A model generated the notes under the pieces. That model was not told where the DNA came from. It did no database searches and worked only from the letters and a program-made list of their open reading frames with translations. A stretch of 30,418 bases of DNA from CAZIHO01 sp964538875 (lineage in GTDB: Bacteria; Pseudomonadota; Gammaproteobacteria; Chromatiales; Chromatiaceae): the NCBI GenBank assembly GCA_964538875.1, contig CAZIHO010000030.1, positions 1 through 30,418 of the forward strand, read 5' to 3'. The translations under genes were made by a program, and so were the position numbers. Below, piece after piece: positions 24,157-30,418 of the stretch. Each line of letters opens with the position of its first letter. Positions within the stretch are counted from its first letter, which is position 1.

Positions 24157-24177
24157 GGGGGCTTAAGAATCGCCCCC
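24157..24177. terminator. Possible hairpin after tyrS
   Basis: GGGGGC-N9-GCCCCC lies 40 bases after the tyrS stop and just before the end of the convergent regulator gene. Stem of six G-C pairs, no T run; weak evidence. Confidence 0.35.
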
Positions 24178-24188
24178 CTCACCCAGAA

Positions 24189-24953
24189 TCAGTCGTCTGC
24201 CGGCACTTGCGCCTTGGCGCCGAGCAGCCAGGCCCGCACCGAACCCAAGTGGCGGCGGCTGATGTCCAGCAGTTCGTCGCTGCCTTGGAGGCAAACCATC
24301 CAACGGCCCAGTACGTCCCGTTCCAGGCGCACCACCCGGTGTTTGGATACCAGGGCATTGCGATGCACCCGTAAGAACTGGTCCGGGAATTTATCCTCAA
24401 GGACTTTCAGGGTGTCCTCCACCAACAATTGGCCGGTCAGATGCTTGACCACCACATATTTTTGGTCCGCCCGGCAATACAAAACCTGCTCCACCGGCAC
24501 GCATTCCAGACGCCCCCGGTAGGTCGCGCAAATCCGCGCCCCAGAATCCCCGATCTTGGTTTCCATGGCCTTCAGCACTGCCAATTGGGGCCGGGTGATG
24601 ACTCGCGCCCGCTCCAAGGCCGCCTGCAACCGCTGCCGGCGCACTGGCTTGACCAGATAATCCACCGCCTGGCGCTCGAAAGCATCCAAGGCGTATTCCC
24701 CATGGGCAGTGACAAACACCACCGCCGGTGGAGTGGGCAAGCGGGCCAACTGACCGGCCGCGCTCAGGCCGTCCACCAGGGGCATGCTCACGTCCAGCAG
24801 GGCCAAATCCACCGGATGTTCCTGGCAATAGCTCACCGCCGCTTGGCCGTCCGCCACCTCGCCCACCACCCGATAGCCGGGACCCAGTTCCTGCACCAAG
24901 GAACGCAATCGCTCACGAGCCAAGGGTTCATCGTCAGCGATCAAAATATTCAT
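24189..24953 (-). CDS. LytTR-family response regulator, AlgR-like
   Basis: 254 residues from the ATG at 24953, giving MNILIADDEP at the N-terminus; the ten residues from ATG 24983 are unlike a receiver. Seen: receiver domain with D7/D8, phosphoacceptor D54 in LALLDVSMP, T82 in FVTAH and K102 in DYLVKPV, then a LytTR DNA-binding domain (about 145-250) with FLRVHRNALVSKH. Known of the family: AlgR-type regulators control alginate, type IV pili and stress genes with a kinase such as AlgZ/FimS. No kinase gene is adjacent. Convergent with tyrS; divergent from the CDGSH gene. Confidence 0.93.
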   Translation of the reverse strand: MNILIADDEPLARERLRSLVQELGPGYRVVGEVADGQAAVSYCQEHPVDLALLDVSMPLVDGLSAAGQLARLPTPPAVVFVTAHGEYALDAFERQAVDYLVKPVRRQRLQAALERARVITRPQLAVLKAMETKIGDSGARICATYRGRLECVPVEQVLYCRADQKYVVVKHLTGQLLVEDTLKVLEDKFPDQFLRVHRNALVSKHRVVRLERDVLGRWMVCLQGSDELLDISRRHLGSVRAWLLGAKAQVPADD

Positions 24954-25050
24954 ATTCCCGCTCCACAACGGCTGATACTCCAATCCTCATGGGTCTAACC
25001 CCCTCAAGAAGAATGACGCGGTTTTCTCCAGGGACAACCCATGCCAGGAG

Positions 25051-25056
25051 TATAAT
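25051..25056 (+). promoter_or_regulatory. -10 element of the CDGSH-protein gene
   Basis: A perfect TATAAT, 33 bases before the ATG. The best -35 match, GGGACA at 25031-25036, is only 14 bases upstream, so the -35 is uncertain. Confidence 0.5.
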
Positions 25057-25089
25057 CGCCGTCTTTACCCCACCTCCACGAGAAACAGC

Positions 25090-25350
25090 ATGACCGAACC
25101 CTTGACCCCCAAGACCGGCCCCTACGCCCTGGAGCTTGAGCCTGGCGATTACTGGTGGTGCGCCTGCGGCCGTTCCGCCAAGCAGCCCTTCTGCGACGGC
25201 GCCCATAAGGGCAGTGAATTCCAGCCGGTGAAATTTTCCTTGGATGAGGCGAAAAAAGTTTGGCTCTGTGGGTGCAAACGCACCCAAACGCCGCCTTTTT
25301 GCGACGGCTACCATAAAAAGCTGATTCCAGAACTCAATCCGCAAGATTAA
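25090..25350 (+). CDS. CDGSH iron-sulfur protein with two cluster motifs
   Basis: 86 residues. Seen: two complete CDGSH motifs, C24/C26/C35/H39 in CACGRSAKQPFCDGAH and C60/C62/C71/H75 in CGCKRTQTPPFCDGYH, each able to hold a [2Fe-2S] cluster with three cysteines and one histidine. Known of the family: mitoNEET/Miner-type proteins; bacterial two-motif forms are of uncertain function, with roles in redox or iron-sulfur handling proposed. No signal peptide or membrane helix, so cytoplasmic. Monocistronic, convergent with msrQ. Confidence 0.92.
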   Translation: MTEPLTPKTGPYALELEPGDYWWCACGRSAKQPFCDGAHKGSEFQPVKFSLDEAKKVWLCGCKRTQTPPFCDGYHKKLIPELNPQD

Positions 25351-25386
25351 CGGTCAAGCACGGAAGCGGGTCCCAGACCGGCCCCG

Positions 25387-25986
25387 CTAGCCGGCCCGCC
25401 GCCTCCAGGGCAGGCGGGCCAGCAACAGCCCGGCCAGTAGCAGACCATACAGGGCGGGTTCCAAGTAGTCGGCCTTGGTCAACCACAGGAAATGCAGAAT
25501 CGCCAGGACGCCGATCCCATAGACTGCCCGGTGAAGACGACGCCATTGGGCGCCCAGGCGGCGCATCATGGCGTTGGTGGAAGTCAGGGCCAGGGGCAAC
25601 ATCAAGGCCAGGGCGGCCATGCCCAGGGTGATGTAGGGCCGCTCCAGAATGTCCTCTCCCATGGCAGTCCAAGCAAACCCCTGGTCCAGCCAGACCCAGG
25701 TCAGCAGATGCAGGCAGGCGTAAAAAAACGCGAATAGCCCCAACTGGCGCCGAAACCGCAACAGGAAGGTCCAGCCACTCCAGCGCCGCAGGGGCGTCAC
25801 CGCTAGGGTGAGCAACAACATGCGCAGCGCCCAATCCCCGGTTCGATGGGTGATCGCCTCCACCGGATTGGCTCCCAGCCGGTCCAGCCAGCCATCGGCC
25901 AGCAGCAGTGCCAGGGGCAGCAAGGCTAAGGTAAACAGGGCCGGCTTCAGCACCCGGCGAATCAGGCGGTCGGTGGGAGGTATCAT
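25387..25986 (-). CDS. msrQ: MsrQ (YedZ) haem-binding membrane subunit of the MsrPQ system
   Basis: 199 residues. Seen: about six helices; conserved ITHRTGDWALR (45-55), TPLRRW (64-69), RFRRQLGLFAFFYACLHLLTW (77-97), WRRLHRAVYGIGVLAILHFLW with paired histidines (about 147-168). Known of the family: MsrQ carries electrons through b-type haem to periplasmic MsrP, which repairs oxidised methionines in envelope proteins. In most genomes msrP lies directly upstream and overlaps or abuts msrQ; here the upstream DNA is IS debris with no trace of msrP, so the gene may be an orphan. Confidence 0.93.
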   Translation of the reverse strand: MIPPTDRLIRRVLKPALFTLALLPLALLLADGWLDRLGANPVEAITHRTGDWALRMLLLTLAVTPLRRWSGWTFLLRFRRQLGLFAFFYACLHLLTWVWLDQGFAWTAMGEDILERPYITLGMAALALMLPLALTSTNAMMRRLGAQWRRLHRAVYGIGVLAILHFLWLTKADYLEPALYGLLLAGLLLARLPWRRRAG

Positions 25987-26041
25987 CTAGAGCGACTCAT
26001 GAGGAGGACCCCCTGGACTAGCCAGCGGGAGGGTCAATTTT

Positions 26042-26409
26042 TCAGGTCTGGGAGTAATGAGTTTTAGGGTATCGATGGACCGCTGCCGGGGTTTTTTCTC
26101 CTAGTGCGCTGTGCGGTCGTGCCTGGCTGTAGCAGGTGAAATATCGCGCTAATCCCTGATCGGCGGCACGCCCATCAGGGTCATCGTGCAGGTCAAACTC
26201 TCGTATTTCACGCTGAGCCAGAGGCGTTCCACCAACCCATTATCCAGGGCACTTCCCCGGCCGTCCATGCTGATCTGCACCTCAGGGGTGATTAGACGCC
26301 CGGTAAAGTAGTCGCTGGTGGACGGACCCCCTGGGCCGGTGTTGAACACCCCAAGAGCGCCGCCGAACACCTTCACCCAGAACCGGGTGTCCCGCTGCGC
26401 CTTCAGCGC
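26042..26409 (-). pseudogene. IS3-type transposase OrfB, C-terminal remnant
   Basis: Seen in the minus strand: a frame with VFNTGPGG...FTGRLI, ISMDGRGSALDNGLVERLWLSVKYE, and, after an internal frame break with a TAG, RYFTCYSQARPHSALGEKTPAAVH. These are the DDE-domain end of IS3-family transposases (SMDGRGRALDN..VERLWRSVKYE and RPHxALGxxTPAxVY). The upstream half, the HTH partner gene and the terminal repeats are missing. It is dead debris. Confidence 0.82.
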
Positions 26410-26474
26410 TTAGCCGCCGCCCGAGGGGTAAAGCTCATTGGACCAACGGACACTTTCGCGACGGCAGCCCCTGA

Positions 26475-26600
26475 GACAGCCGGCCGGAGAGACGCTACCT
26501 GGCCAACTCCAGCACGCCCATCTGGGTGGATGATCTTTTGCTGGTGGGTTTGCGTGGGACGGCTTTGTGGCTTCAAGATCTGAATACGCGACCCGCTTAA
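26475..26600 (+). other. Short open stretch of unknown origin
   Basis: A 41-codon open frame between a TGA and a TAA ends YLANSSTPIWVDDLLLVGL-type sequence and LQDLNTRPA. It has a coding look but no start codon with a ribosome site and no family I recognise; it may be the tail of another lost gene. Confidence 0.25.
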
Positions 26601-26619
26601 ACTTTGGCTAGATCATTAA

Positions 26620-26851
26620 CAGGCTGTTGAAATTCCCCCGCCCGTGAACCCGCATAAATCGGGAAGGCAGCCCGGGTTGGGCGGGAGATTCAGCAGGTAA
26701 CCCAATGTAAACAATGATAAAATGGTATGAAACCCGGCCATTGGAATTCGCCATGCGCGGCGCTGACGTCACCGAACCCCAGCGGTTCAGTGACCGGACC
26801 TTAGAGGATCGGATACCGAAGCAACACCCGATCCGGAAACTGCGGGCGGAT
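26620..26851 (+). mobile_element. IS5/IS1182-like element, 5' fragment with transposase N-terminus
   Basis: CAGGCTGTTGAAATT at about 26620 resembles the outer end of IS1182-type elements. Downstream, the ATG at 26753 starts MRGADVTEPQRFSDRTLEDR and continues IPKQHPIRKLRAD, matching the InsH-type N-terminal domain (MRG..., LE.R.P..HP.R..R). The frame loses similarity near 26851, where it meets an oppositely oriented IS630 fragment. Only the first 33 codons or so remain. Confidence 0.65.
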
Positions 26852-26852
26852 A

Positions 26853-27115
26853 CTGTTGCGGAGTCTGGTTTCGAACCACGCCCGCCAACCAGGATATCTG
26901 CTCCCCGTCCAGCTTGGGCGGCCGCCCCGGAATCGGCTTGGCCTGCAAGGCGCGCTGACCGCCCTCCACAAACGCGGCCAGCCACCGGAAAACCGAGCGC
27001 ATATTCACACCATAGGCTTGGGCCACGCTCTTGGGTGTCGCTCCGCTTTCCAGCGCCTTCACCGCTTGGATTCGCATCGTCTGCAGCAAGACATGGTCTA
27101 ATTTCCGGCCGTCTG
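26853..27115 (-). pseudogene. IS630-family transposase, N-terminal helix-turn-helix remnant
   Basis: Minus-strand frame with DGRKLDHVLLQTMRIQAVKA, then SGATPKSVAQAYGVNMRSVFRWL, GGQRALQAKPIPGRPPKLD and the VRNQTPQQ end, the typical N-terminal part of IS630 transposases. The DDE catalytic domain is missing: similarity stops at about 26853, where the IS1182-like fragment begins. Confidence 0.8.
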
Positions 27116-27259
27116 AATCACGATGGCATTTCGTGCATCCATAACAACACTACATGACTTTACTTTCGAGCGGCTTAGTCGGATCGGCCGATGAGGCAGG
27201 GTTGTGCCTGCCCCTGATCCTGGCCGGTGTCATCCCTCTGGCACTAGCCCGGATGCCCC

Positions 27260-29590
27260 TCAGACGGCCTGGCGGAGCTTGAAAAATGCAATCAACTGCT
27301 GGAGCTGATCGGCCTGGGCGCTCAATTCCTCGGCGGTGGCGGAAAGCTGCTCCGAGCTGGAAGCGTTCTGTTGCGTGGTCTGATTCAACTGGCCCATCGC
27401 TGTATTGATCTGGCGCGCACCGCCGGCCTGCTCCTGGCTGGCGGCGGTGATCTCCTGCACCAACTCGGCGGTTTTCTTGATGCCGGCCACCATCTCCGCC
27501 AGTAGCTTGCCGGCCTTCTCGGCTAGGGCGACGCTGGAGCCGGCCTGCTCGCCGATCTCGCGGGCGGCGAGTTGGCTACGTTCGGCCAGCTTCCTGACCT
27601 CGGCGGCGACCACGGCAAAGCCCTTGCCGTGCTCGCCGGCGCGGGCCGCTTCGATGGCGGCATTCAGGGCGAGCAAATTGGTCTGATAGGCGATGTCGTC
27701 GATGATGCCGATCTTGGCGGCGATCGACTGCATGGCTTCTAGGGTATCGGACACAGCCTGCCCGCCGCTCTCGGCATCGACGGCAGCCTTGCAGGCCATG
27801 GAGTCGGTAACCTGGGCGTTTCCGGTGTTCTGGGCGATGGACGCGCTCATCTGCTCCACGCTGGCCGAGGTTTGTTCCACGGAGACGGCCTGCTCGGAAG
27901 CGGCTTGGCTCAAGCTTTGGGCGGTGGCGCTCACTTCACCGCTGGCCGAAGACAACTTGTCGGCGGCGCCGCGCACTTCACCGATGATCTGGGCCAGCCG
28001 CCGCACCGTACCCTTGAGGGCGAACAGCAGGCTGGCGCCGTCCCTGGGCTGAGTATCAATCGTTACACTCAGGTCTCCCTCAGCCAGCTTCTTGACCATG
28101 GCCATGGCGTAGGCGGGCTCGCCGCCGATCAGCTTCAGCAAGCCGCGCATCAAGGTCACGCCCATCAGGATGCCGAGGGCGATGGCCAAGGTGCTGATGC
28201 CGATAATCAGTAGGTTGGAGTTAGCGACGATGCGGCCGACTTGGGTGATCGCCTGTTCCTGCTCGTCCTGGGCAGCGGCGACCGTCTGCCGTGTCTGGCT
28301 GCTCTGGTCCAGAACGATGGTGCGCAGACGATTAGTGGCTTGTGCGGTGCGTTGCAGCATATTGTGCCGGTGCCGCAGTCTGGCGATTACGCCATCCTGG
28401 TCCAGCAGGAGCGCCTTCACCTCGTTGAGGGAGTCCCGTGCGGGGCCCAGCATCCCGATTTCTGTACGGGCGCCGATCGCCAGCAGGCCGGCCTCAAGAT
28501 CCTGTTGCACCCTGGCGACCCGTTCAAAGACGTGCTGCAGTTCGGCCTCGGCATGGGACAACTCATCCAGCCCTTTAGCCTTGAGCAGGTGGCCGCCGAG
28601 ACTGTCGATGGTGAGGCCGAGCGCGAGCAGTTCCGAATTCAAGGTCAAGATCGCCGAGGCGGCGTTGGCTTGGGCGAGGGCATCCACCTGCTTTTGGTTC
28701 TCGTGCTCGTAGCGTTCTCCGGTGGCGGCGGAATCCTGCTCCACTGCCAGCAACACGGCCGCCAGCTTCTCGGTGATGAGCCGGCCCTGGTCGCTGGCTA
28801 GGGCCGTACCGTCGCTGCCGGATTGCAGGCGCGCCAGTTCCTCGGTGGCTTGGCGCAACCCGCCGATGTCGCCACTCAGCGCCTTGGACTCTGCAACCTG
28901 GGGATTTTGGTCCGCCTTGCCGAAAGCAGCCCGCGCTCTGCCCCGGGCGATGATCACGGTTTTTTTATCCGGGGCGCGCTGCAAATCGGTGACGGCTATT
29001 TGCAAGTCCTTGAGCACATCTTTCAGCGCATCGATCCGGCGCAGCCGGGCCGTGACCTGTTGTGTTTCATCCAATGAAGCGGTCAATGCCGCAGAGCGTG
29101 CCTGATGCAGTGTCTTGATCCGCTCGTCCAACGCGCTGAGTTGGGCAGTCACATCATCGACGCGCTTGCCGATGTCCGCGTCCGCCTGGCTGGCGGCCTG
29201 CTCGGCGTTCAGGCGGCCCCGCGTGACATCCAGGATTTCCGAGGCGATAGCGGCCAATTGGGCCTCGTTGTTCGCGCCAGGATTGCCGCCGAGGGTTGCC
29301 AGATGCTGCTCGGCGCTGCGGACCTCGGCCAGGGCGGTCTGCACCTGCCGCGCCTGTGGATCGACGCCGCCGGCCAGGGTTATGCCGGCAAGTTGCACCA
29401 ATTCCGCAGTGGCTGCCTGAATCGAGCGTTGCAGTTCCATGCTGCGCATCTGGAACGGTGTACTGTGCTGGGTGAGATAGGTGAGTTTCGAGTCCAGCAG
29501 GCCCATGCCGGCCATGCTCGCCACGGCGACACTGCCGACACCGGCGAGCGTTACGAGAATGTTCAGCCACAACTGGGTCCTGAGCTTCAT
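27260..29590 (-). CDS. Methyl-accepting chemotaxis protein
   Basis: 776 residues. Seen: TM1 (about 9-29), a very long, mostly helical periplasmic region (30-458), TM2 (459-481), HAMP (482-535) and a signalling domain with the conserved tip IDDIAYQTNLLALNAAIEAA and GEHGKGFAVVAAEVRKLAERS (about 635-680). It ends LQQLIAFFKL without a CheR-binding pentapeptide. Known of the family: transmembrane receptor that controls the kinase CheA through CheW. The sensor region is over 400 residues, far longer than the usual four-helix bundle; its many heptad-like stretches suggest helical bundles. GAGG precedes the ATG. It lies 41 bases after a periplasmic binding-protein gene, likely its ligand donor. Confidence 0.95.
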   Translation of the reverse strand: MKLRTQLWLNILVTLAGVGSVAVASMAGMGLLDSKLTYLTQHSTPFQMRSMELQRSIQAATAELVQLAGITLAGGVDPQARQVQTALAEVRSAEQHLATLGGNPGANNEAQLAAIASEILDVTRGRLNAEQAASQADADIGKRVDDVTAQLSALDERIKTLHQARSAALTASLDETQQVTARLRRIDALKDVLKDLQIAVTDLQRAPDKKTVIIARGRARAAFGKADQNPQVAESKALSGDIGGLRQATEELARLQSGSDGTALASDQGRLITEKLAAVLLAVEQDSAATGERYEHENQKQVDALAQANAASAILTLNSELLALGLTIDSLGGHLLKAKGLDELSHAEAELQHVFERVARVQQDLEAGLLAIGARTEIGMLGPARDSLNEVKALLLDQDGVIARLRHRHNMLQRTAQATNRLRTIVLDQSSQTRQTVAAAQDEQEQAITQVGRIVANSNLLIIGISTLAIALGILMGVTLMRGLLKLIGGEPAYAMAMVKKLAEGDLSVTIDTQPRDGASLLFALKGTVRRLAQIIGEVRGAADKLSSASGEVSATAQSLSQAASEQAVSVEQTSASVEQMSASIAQNTGNAQVTDSMACKAAVDAESGGQAVSDTLEAMQSIAAKIGIIDDIAYQTNLLALNAAIEAARAGEHGKGFAVVAAEVRKLAERSQLAAREIGEQAGSSVALAEKAGKLLAEMVAGIKKTAELVQEITAASQEQAGGARQINTAMGQLNQTTQQNASSSEQLSATAEELSAQADQLQQLIAFFKLRQAV

Positions 29591-29631
29591 CGGAGCCTCT
29601 TGTGATCGCGGTGGAACGGGTGTTGCCGGCG

Positions 29632-30396
29632 TTAGTCACGGACCAACTTCTTGCCGTCGCCGGCCACGAAGTCCAGCAGTTGTTGCACCTCCGCCGAGGG
29701 TTTGCCACGGGTCAGGAGGGTGATGGGCCGGGCGATTTCCGGCGTGGCCACTACCCGTACCGATCCATCCGCCACCGCAGATGGGCCGATGCCGATGGCT
29801 TCGGCATTGGTTGCCACCGCCTGCTTAATGTCCGCTGCCGTGTTCACTTCCAGGAGGTCCTTGGTGACCGGCGTGTCGCCCAGCATCTGCTTGGTAAACA
29901 GGGAGTTGGTGCCCGGGGTGAGCTTGCCCCAGACGACGATGACCGCCAGGTCCGCACCACCCACTTCCTTCCAGTTCTGTATCTTGCCGCTGAACAGCCC
30001 CGACAGTTGTTCCTTGCCAAGCTTGGTGACCGGATTGTCCTTGTGCACCAATACGGCGATGCGATCCTTGCCGATCACCACCGGCTGGAAGGCATCCGGA
30101 TTCTTGACCTCCGCACCCTCCTTCTTCATCAGCGCCAGCCAGTCGTCCAGGGTCAGTCCCGCGCTGGCGGCGTCCACGTTGCCTTTTTCGAGATCCTGCA
30201 AGGCGATCTTGGGACCTGAGGAAATGATCGCCAGCTTGATCCCAGTGGCCTTCTCGAAGGCGTCCTTCACTGGCTTCAGGACATTCTCGGTCGGCGCCGC
30301 GCCGGCGCCAATCTTGATTTCCGCAGCCGGTACGGTGACCGGCAAAGTCAGCGCTGCGAATACGGCGAGCCAAATAATCGGTTTGCGCGATGTCAT
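29632..30396 (-). CDS. PstS-like periplasmic substrate-binding protein
   Basis: 254 residues. Seen: signal peptide (1-25, cleavage after PAA), then a type II periplasmic-binding fold: EIKIGAGAAPTENVLKPVKDAF, the SSGPKIALQDLEKG motif like the oxyanion loop of PstS, VDAASAGL, DRIAVLVHKDNPV and SGKIQNWKEVGG. Known of the family: PstS-like proteins bind phosphate or similar oxyanions; relatives without adjacent permease genes often act with chemoreceptors or kinases. No pst permease is in the window on this side. GAGGAAA lies seven bases before the ATG. Cotranscription with the downstream MCP is likely; the ligand is not determined. Confidence 0.88.
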   Translation of the reverse strand: MTSRKPIIWLAVFAALTLPVTVPAAEIKIGAGAAPTENVLKPVKDAFEKATGIKLAIISSGPKIALQDLEKGNVDAASAGLTLDDWLALMKKEGAEVKNPDAFQPVVIGKDRIAVLVHKDNPVTKLGKEQLSGLFSGKIQNWKEVGGADLAVIVVWGKLTPGTNSLFTKQMLGDTPVTKDLLEVNTAADIKQAVATNAEAIGIGPSAVADGSVRVVATPEIARPITLLTRGKPSAEVQQLLDFVAGDGKKLVRD

Positions 30397-30418
30397 GCGG
30401 TTTTCCTCATTATCTAGG

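Larger units (their letters stand above)
25987..27259. other. Insertion-sequence graveyard without intact genes
   Basis: This 1.27-kb stretch holds the three IS remnants listed separately and short unassigned pieces between them. A hairpin-like GGCAGG-N6-CCTGCC lies near 27195, about 55 bases beyond the stop of the MCP gene, without a T run. No intact gene is supported. Confidence 0.75.

Noticed and set aside
26608..26985. 125-residue minus-strand frame
   Set aside because: It is a shadow crossing two IS fragments of opposite orientation.
1..30418. CRISPR arrays, tRNA and rRNA genes
   Set aside because: No regularly spaced direct repeats and no cloverleaf or rRNA-like stretch was recognised on either strand by eye.

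Overview
The window is chromosomal DNA of a high-GC gammaproteobacterium. The evidence is a bioBFHCD biotin operon with a BioH-type esterase, an MlaA/VacJ lipoprotein, AmpD, MsrQ, a DUF1631 protein next to nadC, an AlgR-type regulator and many MCP/two-component genes. A methanotroph, sulfur-oxidiser or Competibacter-like lineage would fit, but no marker settles the genus. Most genes look like ordinary core genome; one 1.3-kb stretch (25987-27259) is an insertion-sequence graveyard. A run of 100 N (20612-20711) marks an assembly gap inside a gene.

Layout. 1-1571 (minus): a tiny IPTL-CTERM-like surface protein, a sterol-desaturase-type membrane hydroxylase and a truncated EamA transporter. 1898-4456 (plus): a DUF192 protein and an LTA-synthase/MdoB-like alkaline-phosphatase-fold enzyme. 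4457-4786: a structured gap between convergent genes, with a candidate c-di-GMP-I-type RNA and several strong hairpins. 4787-7614: a Cpx-like arrangement, with a Spy/CpxP-like Met/Cys-rich periplasmic protein divergent from an OmpR-type regulator/histidine kinase pair and a GTAA-N6-GTAA box between them. 7677-8724 (minus): a 47-residue Ala/Lys/Pro-rich basic protein and ComF. 8792-13323 (plus): bioB-bioF-bioH-bioC-bioD with overlapping or nearly overlapping junctions and a good sigma70 promoter. 13363-14097 (minus): MlaA. 14293-15498 (plus): a CDF metal transporter with an apparent second cytoplasmic domain. 15495-17720 (minus): an L,D-transpeptidase, dppB-like, dppC-like operon. 17928-18167 (plus): a 79-residue flagellar-rod-like protein. 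18214-21532 (minus): a DUF1631/PilZ-like protein (with the gap) and nadC. 21904-24116: ampD, an opposite-strand DUF3096 gene, and tyrS. 24189-25986: AlgR-like regulator, dual CDGSH protein, msrQ. 27260-30396 (minus): a PstS-like periplasmic binding protein followed by a methyl-accepting chemotaxis protein.

How genes work together. The biotin genes form one transcription unit that takes malonyl-ACP (BioC, BioH) to biotin (BioF, BioD, BioB); bioA is not in the window and must be elsewhere. The Spy-like protein and the two-component pair look like an envelope or metal stress circuit. The L,D-transpeptidase/peptide permease operon and AmpD both concern murein and its fragments. The binding protein and the MCP, 41 bases apart on the same strand, look like a ligand-sensing chemotaxis pair. 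No tRNA, rRNA or CRISPR array was seen.
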